Shown here in pieces: positions 1 through 12,991 of a stretch of DNA of 64,000 nt. The stretch is taken from NCBI GenBank assembly GCA_964304625.1, contig OZ199840.1, forward strand, positions 806,001 through 870,000. Direction: 5' to 3'. The translations under genes and the position numbers were made by a program. Source of the DNA: Kudoa neothunni (Eukaryota; Cnidaria). Position 1 is the stretch's first letter; every line of letters begins with the position of its first letter. The notes under the pieces were generated by a model, which had not been told where the DNA came from, searched no databases, and was given only the letters and a program-made list of their open reading frames with translations.

Positions 1-172
1 ACAAGAAATAGGTTGTTTCCGTTTTAATAGCCTAAAAAATCATATTTCTCGGTGGTTACCTGGTTTCCATTGATTTGTAAAACGAAATTTCTTATGCCAA
101 TATTTTTTTAATAAATAATGTCCAATGTAATCGAAATGCTGAACAATTTTGTCCAAAATTCTATTTGCCCTT

Positions 173-269
173 TGTAGCGTACCAACTTAACCGGCAGCAG
201 CCGGTTGATAATGGGATTATTTGTGCTTTGATAAAAAGGGGTTTTTATTAGCGCAAAATACATATTACA
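173..269 (+). repeat. Left LTR (97 bp)
   Basis: It begins TGTAGCG and ends ATTACA, and the right LTR (4232-4328) matches it at 95 of 97 positions. It contains a short GC-rich palindrome, CCGGCAGCAGCCGG. The primer-binding-like site starts just after it. Confidence 0.95.
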
Positions 270-1064
270 TTGGTGCCGAACGTGTTTAACATGAAGTTTA
301 CATTTGAATTTGACTTTGCAAAACCAATATGTGATCAGCTGAAAACCCTCGAGCTAATGGCGGTTGCTAACCAATGGAATGAAGATCAGCTCTATGCTTT
401 TGCTGCCCTAGCCATACCTGCTGAGGATCGAATCTCTCTGCTTCCGAATGAGATAGGAGTATCCGAATTGGGTAAATTCAATGCACTCCGTAGAAACATT
501 GTTACCTATGCTCAAAACAAGCAATGCCCTCTAGATTCGTGGAATAAATTGCTCTGTAGCTCCATAAGACCAGGCGTAAACATCGACTCATATGTCAAAC
601 GTCTTCTTGAATATATGAAAATAGCGAGACCAAACATGAGTCAAGATGATATAAACTTTCTTTTGAGACCGAAAGTCATCGAATGTGTTCCAAATGATAC
701 ATTGAAACTTGTTTTGAAGGCTGAAAATAAGTTGAGTCTCGAAGAGATCATCGAAAAAGTGGAGTTGTACTCCAAGTTAGAAAAGAGAAATGACGTCTGC
801 TGTATTGGAAATGAACCCGAAACTTCTAATGTCTCTGCAATTCATCAAAAATATAGATATAAGAACGATAACAAAGCCCATAGAACTCAAACGAACGAAT
901 GTTCACAATGTGGAAGCTTCAATCACAAAACATCGGTTTGTAGACGCGACGCAATCCGTTCATACTGTGGAAAACAGGGTCACCTTAGAAGAATATGCCG
1001 AAGCTATTTGGGAAACTTAAGAGGGGGAACTGGAGGTCAAAAACGGTTTCCCCGACAACACTAG
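270..1064 (+). other. gag region of the LTR element
   Basis: Encodes a capsid-like polyprotein of about 260 residues. Near the C-terminus is a CCHC zinc knuckle (C-x2-C-x4-H-x4-C, starting CSQCGSFNH), followed by a second, less regular knuckle-like segment (YCGKQGHLRR). This is the nucleocapsid signature of Ty3/Gypsy and retroviral Gag. It overlaps the start of the protease region in another frame, as expected for a family that uses programmed frameshifting. Confidence 0.85.
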
Positions 1065-4000
1065 ATCTTACTTGCCTTACAACACAGAGCCCGGATGTTC
1101 CAACGCAACCTTGGACTACTTTAATTTCATTTCCTTATTCTTCTAAAACTTTCAAAGCCATCATTGACACCGGTTCTGCGTATACAATTATAAAGTCTTC
1201 AATTATACCAAAAAATTGCCCCTATCAACCAACACATTTGAACTTGTATACGGCCTCTGGGTCTCCTATAAAAGTCATATCTTTAGTACCCGTAAATGTA
1301 CAATGGGATAATAAATTTTCGCCCTTTGATGCCCTTGTTACCCCAACCCTGGTTTATGATGCTATTATTGGTCGAGATTTTCTTAAGTCTACTGGTGCAA
1401 ATGTATTCCATGATGGTGCTACCGATGCAATAACTGCTAATGTGAATATTTCGGATAACAATGCTAATACCAGTCTGAATAAATTGGTAAATGATGTATT
1501 TGATGAATTCAAAACTGTTTTCGCAACAAGTGTCAATGATCTACTTACTGCAAAATCCATTTACCATACCATCGATACTGGCTATTCAAAACCAGTCGTA
1601 ACCAAGCCCTAAAGACTGCCTTTACATTATAAAGATGAAATCACCAAGCAGGTAGAGGATGCCCTCCGCAATAATATAATCCGCCCATCAAGTAGTCCCT
1701 GGTGCTCTTCTGTGGTTTTGGTTCCAAAAAAAGATGGCAAGACTAGGATGTGCGTGGATTATCGCAAACTCAACAATATTACTCAGCGAGATGAATATCC
1801 ACTCCCCAGACTGGAAGATACATTAGACGTGCTCTCTGGATCAACTATCTTCACCACACTTGACCTTCAGTGTGGATATTGGCAGATACCCGTCCCGGAA
1901 GAAGATATTCCCAAAACCGCGTTTTCTCCTGGGAATGGTCTTGGTCTTTTTGAATTTATCAAGATGCCATTTGGCTTGTCGAATGCTCCGGCAACATTCC
2001 AACGAGGAATGGATGCTATACTGAAAAATGTTCCTAATGCCATGGCGTATCTAGATGATATAATAATTTTCTCTCGAAATGTAACCGATCATACCAAGCA
2101 TGTTAAAACAGTCCTGAGGATATTGCTTCGAGAGAATCTTCGTGTTAATCTTTCGAAGAGTAAGTTTTACCAAAATGAACTTAAGTATCTTGGCTTTATT
2201 GTTTCGAAAAATGGCATCAAATGCGATCCAGAGAAAATCGACTCTATCTTGAAGTGGAAAACTCCATCTAACAGGGACGATCTCAGAAGTTTTTTGGGCA
2301 CAGTAAACTTTTTACATAAACATCTTGAAAATTTGGCTGACGTTTCCGCTCCTCTGACACAATTGCTAGAACGATCCCATCCTTTCTGTTGGAATGATCA
2401 ATGCCAAAACCACTTCTTGAAGATCAAAGAGCTAGTTAAACAATCTCCTGAACTGTGTTTTCCAGACCTTTCAAAAACCTTCTCAATTGAAACTGATGCT
2501 TCCAACGTGGCCACAGGGGCCGTCCTGTTTCAAGAAACAAAAAGATGCATTGTTGCTTATACTAGTCACAAATTAAACAAAACCGAACAAAAGTATTCAA
2601 CTATAGACAAGGAAGCATTGGCGATTATCCATGCAATAAGAAAGTTCAGACCTTATTTACTCGGTTGCCGTTTTATTATCTATATAGACCACAACCCACT
2701 TGTATATCTAAAAAATTCTAAAGATCCAAGTGGTCGCAGAGATCGATGGATTTTGGAATTGGAGGAGTTCGATTTTGAAATTAAATATATTCAAGGGAAA
2801 AACAACCAATGCGCCGATGCTCTCTCTCGAAGTATTGCTATGATAACACCCAATATTGATATTAGTACATTGATGTCTGAACAAAAAACCGATCCCATGA
2901 TTGTCCAAGTTAAAGAAGCTATAGAAAGTGGAAACGTCAGGAAATTGAAAAGCAAATCTGCGTGGCAACTCTGGCAAAGAAAACGAAATCTCAATATTGA
3001 AAATGGAATCCTTTATCATCAATCTAGAAACGGTAACCTTCCAATAGTCCCTAAGAAACTTCAAACTCATATGATCAACTGTATCCACCAGGAAACGGCA
3101 CATTGCGGTGTGAATAAAACACTTAACAAAATTCGAAAAACTTGTTATTGGACCAATATGGACGTTGATGTTGCTAACTTTGTGTCTAAATGTGAAACTT
3201 GCTACAAAATCAAAGGGGAAAACTCTAAGCCTAAAGCGCCCTTAATGCCGATACCTGTTACATCCCAAGCTTTCATGTGGCATGCCGACTTCATTGGTCC
3301 TCTGGAGCGAACTAAGTTGGGAAATAGATATATTCTTCTATTTGTTGATCAATTCAGTAAATGGGTTGAAGCTTGCCCACTTCAAGTTATCGACGCCAAA
3401 TCAACGGCGGATGCTTTAGTGAGCCTAATTGTATCGCGCCATGGAGTTCCTCAACGCATCCATACTGATCAAGGTAGTCAATTTGAATCTCGCTTATTTA
3501 ATGATGTGTGCAAATCACTACAAATAAACCACAGCCATTCAACAGCTTATCATCCTGAAGGGAATGGATTGGCAGAAAGACAAGTTCGCAATTTGAAAAC
3601 AAAACTCAAATCTATTCTTTATGAACAAGACACGAGAGACTGGGATGAAATCCTTGATTATGCTCTTTTTACCATCAGAACAACTATCTCATCGACTACT
3701 GGTTACACGCCAGCTTCATTAATTTACGGTAGAGAGTTACGAACCCCAAGCCAAAATGTTTTTGTTTCAGAGAAAACATCGACCTCCGATATTCATACTT
3801 ATGCTAAAGAGTTAGAGAAAAGATTAAGAGTATTATCAAAATCAGCCTTATCAAACATTAAGCAATCACAACTGAGACAGTGCAAATATTACAATCGGAA
3901 CTGCCGCCTAAAGTCACACCCGACTGGAGATTATGTTTTAATCAAAAAAAGAAAAGTAACATCATTATCACCGAAATATGAAGGACCTTACAGAATTATC

Positions 4001-4249
4001 AAAAGAAATGGATTGGTATACACTGTTCAAGATTCTGATGATAAATTGCTAAACGTACACTTCAATGATACTATTAGAACCTCGAAACCATTTAATAAGA
4101 TTATGCCACCTCCTAAATCCTCCGGCTATTCAAACCATCCAATAAAGAATCCAACTACAATAACCTCAAGTGGTAGAGCAATATTATTACCGTCAAAATA
4201 TGATGGTTTTCAAATTTATGGAGGGGAGGAATGTAGCGTACCAACTTAA
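995..4249 (+). other. protease, RT, RNase H and integrase region of the LTR element
   Basis: Parts in order, approximate. An aspartic protease has a DTGSA active-site motif near 1170. Reverse transcriptase carries FTTLDLQCGYWQIP and the YLDD catalytic box near 2050. RNase H has ETDAS near 2490 and DKEAL further on. Integrase has an HHCC zinc-binding segment near 3090-3210, then catalytic-core motifs (WHADFIGPL, HTDQGSQF, HPEGNGLAER) near 3280-3580. The order RT, RNase H, integrase is diagnostic of Ty3/Gypsy rather than Ty1/Copia. Confidence 0.9.
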
Positions 4250-4328
4250 CCGGCAGCAGCCGGTTGATGATCGGATTATTTGTGCTTTGATAAAAAGGGG
4301 TTTTTATTAGCGCAAAATACATATTACA
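4232..4328 (+). repeat. Right LTR (97 bp)
   Basis: Direct repeat of 173-269, preceded by a purine-rich tract and followed by the CCCTT target-site copy. The last few codons of the pol region run into it. Confidence 0.95.
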
Positions 4329-4333
4329 CCCTT

Positions 4334-4830
4334 CAAGAAGGATTCTCATGTGTTTTGATTTTTCGAAATAGTTAACCTTAGTGAATTGTATTTTACAAGG
4401 TAAAATATAAATAGTTTCCTTAACGGCAGATTAGAGTAATGCTAATTTTTTCCTACTTTTTAGTATTTCTTTAGAAAACAATCATAATAACAAAAAAAAC
4501 AACAGATGACACGAATTATATCTGATATTAGATTTAATCGTCCTTCATGTGAATTATCCTCTGATGAAATCGGATTAAGAGTCTGTAATTTTTTAATAAC
4601 ATAAATGATATATATATATTTATTGAAAATACATAATATTTCGTATTATTTTAATCAGTTAATTTAAATCAAAATTCCTCCTAACACGTTCAATTTCCCT
4701 ATGGCGCAATGAATGATTGAGACCGCAGTAGGTTTTGTATAGAATATCCCCAAAAAATATTAAAGGATAAAACAACAAACGTTTTACGAGGAGGAAATAT
4801 TGTGAAGAAGATAATATGTGTGTTTATGAA
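4334..4830. other. Intergenic stretch, no feature recognised
   Basis: AT-rich sequence between the LTR element and the minus-strand exon at 4831. A short minus-strand open stretch near 4690-4790 was examined and could not be assigned. Confidence 0.5.
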
Positions 4831-5437
4831 TTACGGAGTGGATGAACATTCATCTTTAGTTCTCTCATGTGGAACGGAGAACGTGATTTCTACTCTCTTT
4901 GGTTTCTTCTTAAATTTCTTCCCCATAATGGAATTCCATAGATTCTTATTCAAACTACAAGATTTTTGTGGATTTGATTCAGCCGTTGGTAGCTTACATT
5001 TTTCGGAAATATCGTCATCAGTAGAAGAAACTTTCTTTTCGTTTATAACGGGATCGTTAATTTCGGATGATGGATCATGTTCAGTAGACTTGATTTGGGT
5101 AGGTTGGATGAAATCGGTACTATGTGTTTTAACATTTTGGGGATCATCGGTATTGTACAGCGAGGTAGGGCCAGCTGGTTCAGTAAATTCGAATTTCTCT
5201 GTTTGCACAGATTCCATATAGGGGATATCAGTCGATGTTGGTGATGATGATGGTGTTGTTGTTGTTGTTGGGAAAATTTCGGTCAATGTTGTAAACGACT
5301 GATTAACATCGTCATATAAAGTAGATGAAGATGGTGAATTAGGTTGGTTTGTTCTTAATTTTGACGTATTTATTCTAATATTTTCGCACGATGAATAATT
5401 GGTAGATTCATCTAATTTAAATAGTATTATAAATAAT
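4831..5437 (-). CDS. Predicted exon, Ser/Thr/Pro-rich protein of unknown function
   Basis: A minus-strand frame stays open for about 200 codons, far longer than most open frames in this AT-rich sequence. It has non-random composition: Thr/Ser/Pro-rich in the first half (a TTTTTPSSSPTS run), acidic and Ser-rich in the middle, and a basic NLS-like GKKFKKKPKR near the end. A splice acceptor (ATTTAAATTAG) occurs near 5412, so this is more likely an internal or last exon than an intact gene, and no convincing start codon is seen. Its first residues (LFKLDESTNYSS) resemble those of the second exon of the forkhead-HSF gene (VFRKLDESINYGA), which suggests shared ancestry. No domain was recognised; function is unknown. 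Confidence 0.45.
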
Positions 5438-6065
5438 GATAACTATGAATTGTTGGTATTAATTGAAGGTGTATTAACCTTAAAAAGAGAGTTTTTATTT
5501 GTTTTCAGAAATAGAATATTATTATAAGTAAATACTTATGAATCACAAAGCGTTTACTGCTTATTCGATATAATTTTTGATACAATAGAAAAATATTTAA
5601 CCTATAAATAAAATAATAACTATAAAATTAATTATATACATTATTTTTCCGATAATATATTTAAAAATAATTATAACATATTATAATTATTGAATTTTTA
5701 TTATTGACATAGGTTTAATTAATTACGTTTTTATTTATTTTAGTTTTTCATTAATTATAACGATGTGAGTTTTTCAAACACTGCTTTCTATTAAATCTCA
5801 GAGTAAACTGCATGTGTGGCTACATTTACTACTTCTGAAACAGTTCGATTATTTCTACGGAATGGCGCTTAGTAGGGTCTATGTTTGATCATCATCTATT
5901 AATTTATTATGGAATCTTGTTGAGTATATTTATTATTTATTTTATTTAGACATCTTTGAAGTCTTTAATGCTGATATTTATGCATTGATTTGATCACATT
6001 GGTCTGCCACAATAAGTTCATCTTGGTTTTATATCTGCATTTTAAGTTACCGGAGAGAACTAGAT
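5438..6065. other. Intergenic stretch, no feature recognised
   Basis: AT-rich, with frequent stops in all frames. Nothing assignable was seen. Confidence 0.5.
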
Positions 6066-6811
6066 TTAGTTTTCATACTTATAAATGTCTTTAAATAACA
6101 TCACGTTAATTTCATAATAATTGATGGCGTTTAAGACCGACTCAAAAAGGGGATTCCAAATGGACCCCATCGGCAAACCCGTAATTTTTTCGCACACAGT
6201 AAGTTTAAAATCATAAACCAACCAACCAACCAATAGATACAGATTCTGATTTGGAGACACCAAAAGGAATTCATTAACTTTATTAATAAAGACATATTGA
6301 AAATCTTCTATCTTTTTTAGCTCGTCAATTAAATCGACTCTTCCACTTGTAGATCAACATCCATATTTTCTCCCTTTGAGTTTTTATTACTTTTGTAGGG
6401 AACAATCGTTATAATGTTAAAATATCCAGTCTGTATAATTAAAATAGCATATAAAGCAGATCTTATTTTTACATCCAAGAACATCATTATTTCAAATTCA
6501 ATGTTTGATTTATTCGTTATTTTTTGAGAATATTTTACAATTTCAACTTTTGAGGTAGAGTTGAAATTTTTAACATCTATTGGCACATAAGCCATAAATT
6601 TCCTTGTGTTGAAGTAAATTCGTTAAGCACAAGCCAGAACTGTGAACAACAAATAAAATGCATAAAAACTATTGTTATTTTAATTTTTCTAGAGTGTAAT
6701 TGATGGAATATTTTACTTTCGTTATAAAGTTTGTATAGTACAAATTAAGTTTTCTAGAAATTGATTAATTTATGTTTTATTGCGATTTTACGTACCACCC
6801 ATAAGTCACTG
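6066..6811 (-). mobile_element. Repeat-family copy with conserved ORF (minus orientation)
   Basis: The high-coordinate end at 6811 reads, on the minus strand, CAGTGACTTATGGGTGG and is flanked by TA. The same terminus closes a second copy at 21884-22705. An 88-codon frame (6595-6329) shares a clear protein block with the frame in the other copy, including KVEIVKYSQK and LDVKIRSAL. Similarity continues past its stop into NKVNEFLLVSPNQNLYLL, overlapping a second frame (6263-6066). No matching terminus was found on the low-coordinate side, so this copy looks truncated there. The encoded protein is not a transposase I recognise; it could be a captured host gene fragment or part of a larger autonomous element. 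Confidence 0.6.
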
Positions 6812-9800
6812 TATATAAATAAATAAAACTACTCTTTATTATAGCATTGTTAATTAATATATTTTGTAAGAATTCCAAACGAAATATATTAATAAAATTA
6901 ATCAATAAAATATTTTTCACATTCAAATTGATAAAACTAATAAAAATGTTTCTACAGAATTTTTTTATTCAAAAATTATTAATGAATATTAAAGTATTTT
7001 CATCCTTATTAATTAATGTTTTTCACATCCATTAATAAATCTAAATTTTTTTAATACAGAATTTTTGTTAAACAATTTAATTAAGATTGAACTAATTTTC
7101 TCTAAATTATATCATGTTTCTGAGTAAATTTTATATAAGATTTGTGTTAATAATATTGATTTCTTGATTAAAAGAACAGTTAAACCATTAAAATTAATTA
7201 ATTAATTAATTATGACATAAATAGATATAACTTTAAATTATAGAAAATATATTTAGTGATCGTAATATTATTGAAGAGTAAATTTAATAACAAAGTTATA
7301 TTTTTTATAATTCAAATCTATTTGAATATTTCAAAGTGCTATATATTTTATGAGGGATTTAATTGCGTAGAGCAATACTACGTTATCTTTTACAATATTC
7401 ATTTAAAATAATATAAGATTTTAAATTCAATTTTATCTATCTATAATTCGGATTAAGCTAAATTCTGTAACTGAATAAATTATTGAATTATTGTTTAACA
7501 TAAATAATTGGTAAATATTTTTTTCTCAACATTTAGTTGGATATATATTAATTTGAATTAATGTAATCATATGATAAAAGAATTTGAAATTGTACAAAAT
7601 TCTCATTTCTTAAATCCCTTCTATAATTTTTAGATATAAAAACAGAATATTTTTGAATAAAAATGAATATTTTTTGGCTTAAGTTACTTTTAAAAAAATA
7701 ATATTTAATATGATTGGCTGAATAACTTTTATTTTTGCTTTTAAATTCTCACGGTTAAATTTAAATATTTAGTATTATTACTATATAAACTGTAAGGATT
7801 TTATCATCATATAAAATTAATAATGTCAAAAATTTAAAATATGTTTATATTAATCGTTCCTGTTACGATAATTTACTACATAAATTTTTAATGCTTATCA
7901 TACTAACTTTAATAAGTTCTATTTCCATTTAAATAACTATAGATTATTCTATTTACCGGAGTTTTTTTCTCCAAAAATAAATTATACCTATAAACGTCAA
8001 GTTATTCCTTTTTGTGAATTTTATGAATTGATCTTCACATAAACTTATGAGATAATTATATATATTTGACCTCTAATGATTCAACTCATATACACAAATA
8101 GATTTTATAAAATTACTTTTCCGTCTGTTATTGGCTCTTCATTATAATTTTTCATTATATTTACGGCCATTATTCTCTATATTCATCAATTAAATTCTTA
8201 AAACACATATAAAAGTATACAGCGCATATGATATCATAAATCCCCTTCTTGAAGAAATGAACTAACAAAATATTTTATGGTTTCGATTCATGCAATGATT
8301 AAACTACTTTTTTTGTTGACACAACATGCATTTATGCCGCATAAAATATTTTCTCTCATTTCCTTGAAATGTAAATTCAAATTTTGATTTATGTCTTTTG
8401 TAATATTTTTCTAAATGAACGTAAAAACATAAACAATTTTAAAAATACAAGTCCTGGAGCGTTCTCCGAATACATCTTGACAAACGTATCAAGTATATTC
8501 TTCAATTGAACATAAGACGGTTCAGTTAAACAAACCTAAAAAATCTAATACAAAGATTAATTTTTTATATTGAAACCTCGTTGCAGTTTTCTTCAAAAAT
8601 AGGAGAATCCATTAATGCCAATCCATAGGTAATACAAAGCACTATAATCACATTAACAAATTATTTGATATATTATTTACAGAAAATTAACAAATAATTT
8701 TTAAACATCGTAAGTAATCAATAAATTTTAATATTATAAAGCAAACGATTGTTTTATAGTTGCGACTCGAGATAATTTACCATTGCATACAATGTTTGTT
8801 TATCTAGTTTTGATAATGAATATTTTGTGATTAATGATATTGAAATGCCTCGAATTAATTAAACTATATGTAGACCTAAAAAGTTAAAATAATAATTCAT
8901 TAAATATTAAATCCGAAAATAATAAGAATTAAATGTTATTTTTCTTTAAAATTTTTTGCCCAAATCCATGATAAATGACATAATTATCATGTCGGAATAA
9001 TTGGCTATTCAGAGAAAAGATTGAAAATAATAAATTTAGATAAAACAAATTAACTGATAATTATTATTATATGTGATCATTCTTATATAACAAAAATTAT
9101 TTGTATTAATAAATCTTTGAAATTATTTTATTTAGTTTGTGAGATACACTGATATTATTTAATATATATACAAATTAAAAAAATTACATTAGCAATTATT
9201 AAGAAACGATCATTTAAAAATTTTAAATATTGAATTAATAATTATAAAAAATAATTAAAATACATGTTATTCTTATTTTTTAATTAACTGATTTATCAAT
9301 TATTTAGATATCTGTATATTAATTCTCATATCGAGTTTGTGTAAATTTAATCCACATCCTGCTATATCTTTTTAAAAATTGATTGTATTTTTCCCAGAAA
9401 ATTTATATTGATAAGAATTTTATTTTAAAAATTTTATATTTTAACTCTAAATTCAGATTAACAGGTATAAGCCTGGTATTGAACCGAACTATACATTGAA
9501 TCTTCTGTTTAAGGGTTCTGTCGATAGAAATACTAGATGGGATTTGATTTTTTTATTATTTAACTCTTCACTCACTGTTAAAAAAATTACGCGTCGTCCA
9601 GCATGAGGTACCTGCCGTACCCCAGCAAAAGTATACCTTAGTTAATTTTAAATTCATCGAAGTCAATGTAATTTAAACTATCATGAACATATATATTAAT
9701 AGACGTTAACGTTGAAAAATGTTTTAGAGCCTGTAATAAAAAAACTGACAATATTGCAAATACAATAAAATGCAGTTGCAAAAGTGTACAACCAACCAAC

Positions 9801-12800
9801 CAACCAACTCGCGTATTTTTCAACCAAACAATGATCTAAACCATATGAACCAACAAATATGGTCGAAACACATATATACATAATTATTAGCAAACATATT
9901 TGCTCGCCCTTCTCATTTTATCGATATAATTGGATTAAGTCTCCCCTTGGTTTGGATATACTTGCGTGTGGGTAAAATAATTAATCTCTGAAATTGAGGT
10001 GTTTAAATCAAAGTATCTACCTGAAAATGAATGAGGTTAAATATAATAACAGCAACAATAATAGACTGAACTTTAGTATAGGTCCCATAATCACTCAAAT
10101 GTGGCGCTTCGTCCTCCGTCTTCAGAAAAACGTATGTTTACTCCTTGAAGAAAAATTTAAGCCATTTTTTCTATTGACAATAAGATCATTTCTTAGTCAC
10201 TTAAATAAAGTTGAACAAAACGGTAATTTTGGGGTGCGTGGCCCTCCCGTTTTGAGAATTGTTTACAGTTTTCTCATCGGAAAAAGTCAAAAAATCATAT
10301 TTACTCTTTTTATTTGGCGCGAGGTCAAATTTTTTCCCCAGTCTTATACACGATGGCGTAATAAACACAATAATGCTTATTAGGCAATGGCGAATTAAGA
10401 GGCTTATACTAAATGAGATCTCAATTGATTCCTTAAAATTAACAATATTTTTAAATTAATTCAAGACAAGACAAGAAATCACCTTAATAAATAACAAATT
10501 TATACAAATTGTGAGTATGCTCCAGCTGCCAGATTAGTAAAGTATTATTGAATTAACTTTCGTAAAAACCCAATCAGTTTTATTTGAATGAAAACACGCC
10601 TTTTCGAGCTGGTAATCTAGGAATTTTAATTATTAAATGAAGTTATAGTATATATTAGATATAAATACAAATTGGCGATTCATTATTTAGGAAATAATTA
10701 TCTCACGATTTTTAATGGTGTATAATTTTTAGTTTATAAAATATCTAATACAATCTTTTTTTGTTTAAATAGAAACTTCATAAGTTTGTAAGGATATTCG
10801 AAAAATTCTGCGGAGAAAAAATATTCGTGCTTTGAGTAAAACAAAAAATGTTTCTTTTGGGGTATGACAAACACCCACCCGGGCTGGAAAGGTTAACATC
10901 ACATAACAAAATACAAGGTTAAAAAGCTAGAACAAAATTAAGAGAACCACTCAAGTATTAATGTGAATTCGAACCAGCTATTATTGAAACACTCTCGTAA
11001 AACTTTTTCCACTTCAATTATTAAAAAAAATTATTAGCGATGAAGTAATCACACTGATTTTAATTTTAACTAAAATATGTTTATAAGGACAGATCATTCA
11101 CAAAATCTCGTAAAAAGTTTTTATACAATATTTTTTAATTATTATTAAAGAATTCAATCATTGAATATATTTATAATAGAGTTACTTTGCCTTTTAAAAA
11201 TCATTGTTTGTTATTGTTAATTATAGATCTAGTCATATTCTATAATAAATTTTTAGCTTGAGTCAACGAAAATTTATTACGGTTAATAGTTGAATAAGAT
11301 CTAATATTCAATAAAATAGAGTCGTAAAAAAAGTGCAAGTATTGGCGAAATTTAAGAAAACTTAATGTGTGAAATTAATAACTAATTTTGTAATACTTGA
11401 CATTGCCGACGAACATCATCTTTAAATTTAGTACAATAAACAAGTTTTAGTATAGTTTTTTATCCTAAAAATTAATCCAAAAAAATATAAAAAGAAAGTG
11501 GATTAATACAGATGTTAACATAAGAAATTCCGTATAAATATAAAACTGAAGATTTATATAAAACATTGTACTGAATAGTGAAATAAACAAAAGAAAATAT
11601 TGCAATATAAATCTAAATTTTTATGAAAAAATACTGACCAATCACGAATAATAAAAATTAAAATGATACCTATTTATGACCCTTACCAAAAAATATTACA
11701 GTCAATGATTGGTTTAAGCACTTTTTAAAATGATTAAAATTAAAATTATCAAATATATAATATTTTTTTTGGTTTTTATTAAAGATTTGATCTAAATAAT
11801 ATAATAAGGTTGCTGATTTTGTCACTATAAAGCGCCGGACATACCTTCTACTTCCAACTCCTATGGCACCTTAAAAAACATAAATAAAATTTTTTAAATG
11901 ATTCAACACAAATCGATTATTGTCTTTATTTGCGAATTTATTAAACGGAGGTTAAAAAATTATCCAAGTTAGACAGAAAAAAGTTGATTGATCATGATCG
12001 CAATGGTGAAAGCTATATTTCAAATAATTGGACGAAATTTCTGTTACAAAAATAACTAATTATTTTATTTATAAGTGAAAAAATTAGTTTTTTCTTAAAT
12101 GAATGCAATTCAATTATATTAAATAGTTACATATATTATTATATGCGTGCTAGTAAATATGTAAAATTGGACATTACCTATTTTACACACATTTTTCCGC
12201 TATCTTGAAAAGATTACTCAAGTCCTGTTGACGACTGTGTTTTCATTTAAAAATGATTTAACGTTGTTACGGGAATTTGCGCATTTTAATTATGTTATTT
12301 AATGAATAATTTAAAAATTATCTGTGATGCGAGCGCAAAACGATTCTTCTACTGTATTTTAAAATTATTATTAATTAAGTTTATAATTAATTATATATAT
12401 TTTTGTGATAATTTTCGTAATCGGCATAAAATATGGTACAAACTTCTTTTCACAAGTGAATATTGCATAGTAGATAGATGTGTTAACTGCATAAACATAT
12501 TTGTTATTAATATTTAATTAAATTATTGTTTTAATTATATGGAAATGAGAAAAACATGAAAAAATATTTCCCAAAAATACAAAAAATCATACGTTTCTAA
12601 ATAAAACCAATCTCTCATTTCTCTAAAATTTTTGTTCACACATGTATTGCTAATATTGTTCAAACCAAGTTTCTTTAAGCATATATAATTTTGTAGAATA
12701 AACTATGGATTATTATATTCTAATTTTAGGTGACCTGAATGTTTATGGGATTGAAATAATGTCTGACTTTTCTAGATCTCTATGTATCAATATATAGAAA

Positions 12801-12825
12801 AAGTTGTCGAATAAATAATTACAAT
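6812..12825. other. Long gene-poor AT-rich region
   Basis: About 6 kb of very AT-rich sequence with no convincing coding frame. Short open frames (for example 9994-10383 on +) lack domain features and look like chance. It contains a CCAA tetranucleotide microsatellite near 9785-9808 and a piggyBac-like terminus near 10870-10896 (CCCGGGCTGGAAAGG before TTAA). Nothing else was recognised. Confidence 0.5.
9783..9808. repeat. (CCAA)n microsatellite
   Basis: Five or so tandem AACC units. A shorter run of the same unit lies near 6218-6235, inside the repeat copy there. Such runs explain the GWLVGW-type residues in local open frames, so those frames are not evidence of genes. Confidence 0.8.
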
Positions 12826-12991
12826 AATTTATAACCCATTTTATTACTTTCACGCCCTTGTCTGTTCCTCGTCTTCTTCTCTACTTCATCTAATCCTTTG
12901 TATAATTCCACCAACAAGCTGTCTTCGCTGGGACTGTTATTTGATTCTTCTTTGGACATATTTTTTTCCTCACGCTTAATAATAATAAATT

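Larger units (their letters stand above)
173..4328 (+). mobile_element. Ty3/Gypsy-type LTR retrotransposon, young, nearly whole
   Basis: Two 97-bp direct repeats (173-269 and 4232-4328) begin TG and end CA. They bracket a gag region and a protease, reverse transcriptase, RNase H and integrase region in Ty3/Gypsy order. The 5-bp sequence CCCTT lies immediately outside both ends (168-172 and 4329-4333), a perfect target-site duplication. A primer-binding-like TGGTGCCGAA follows the left LTR, and a purine-rich tract (about 4221-4231) precedes the right one. The LTRs differ at two of 97 positions, so the insertion looks recent. The element is close to whole, with about one break. LTRs this short are unusual for the family. 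Assignment is from domain order and motifs and is firm. Confidence 0.95.

Noticed and set aside
4681-4800. Continuation of the 4831-5437 exon as a forkhead C-terminus (NHSLRHREIERVRR)
   Set aside because: Superficial likeness only; no splice site joins it in frame to the upstream exon.
9638-9893. Overlapping minus-strand ORFs with a GWLVG run
   Set aside because: The run comes from a CCAA microsatellite; composition elsewhere is typical of random AT-rich DNA.
9994-10383. 129-codon plus-strand ORF
   Set aside because: No domain, membrane pattern, splice context or homologous copy in the window; probably chance.
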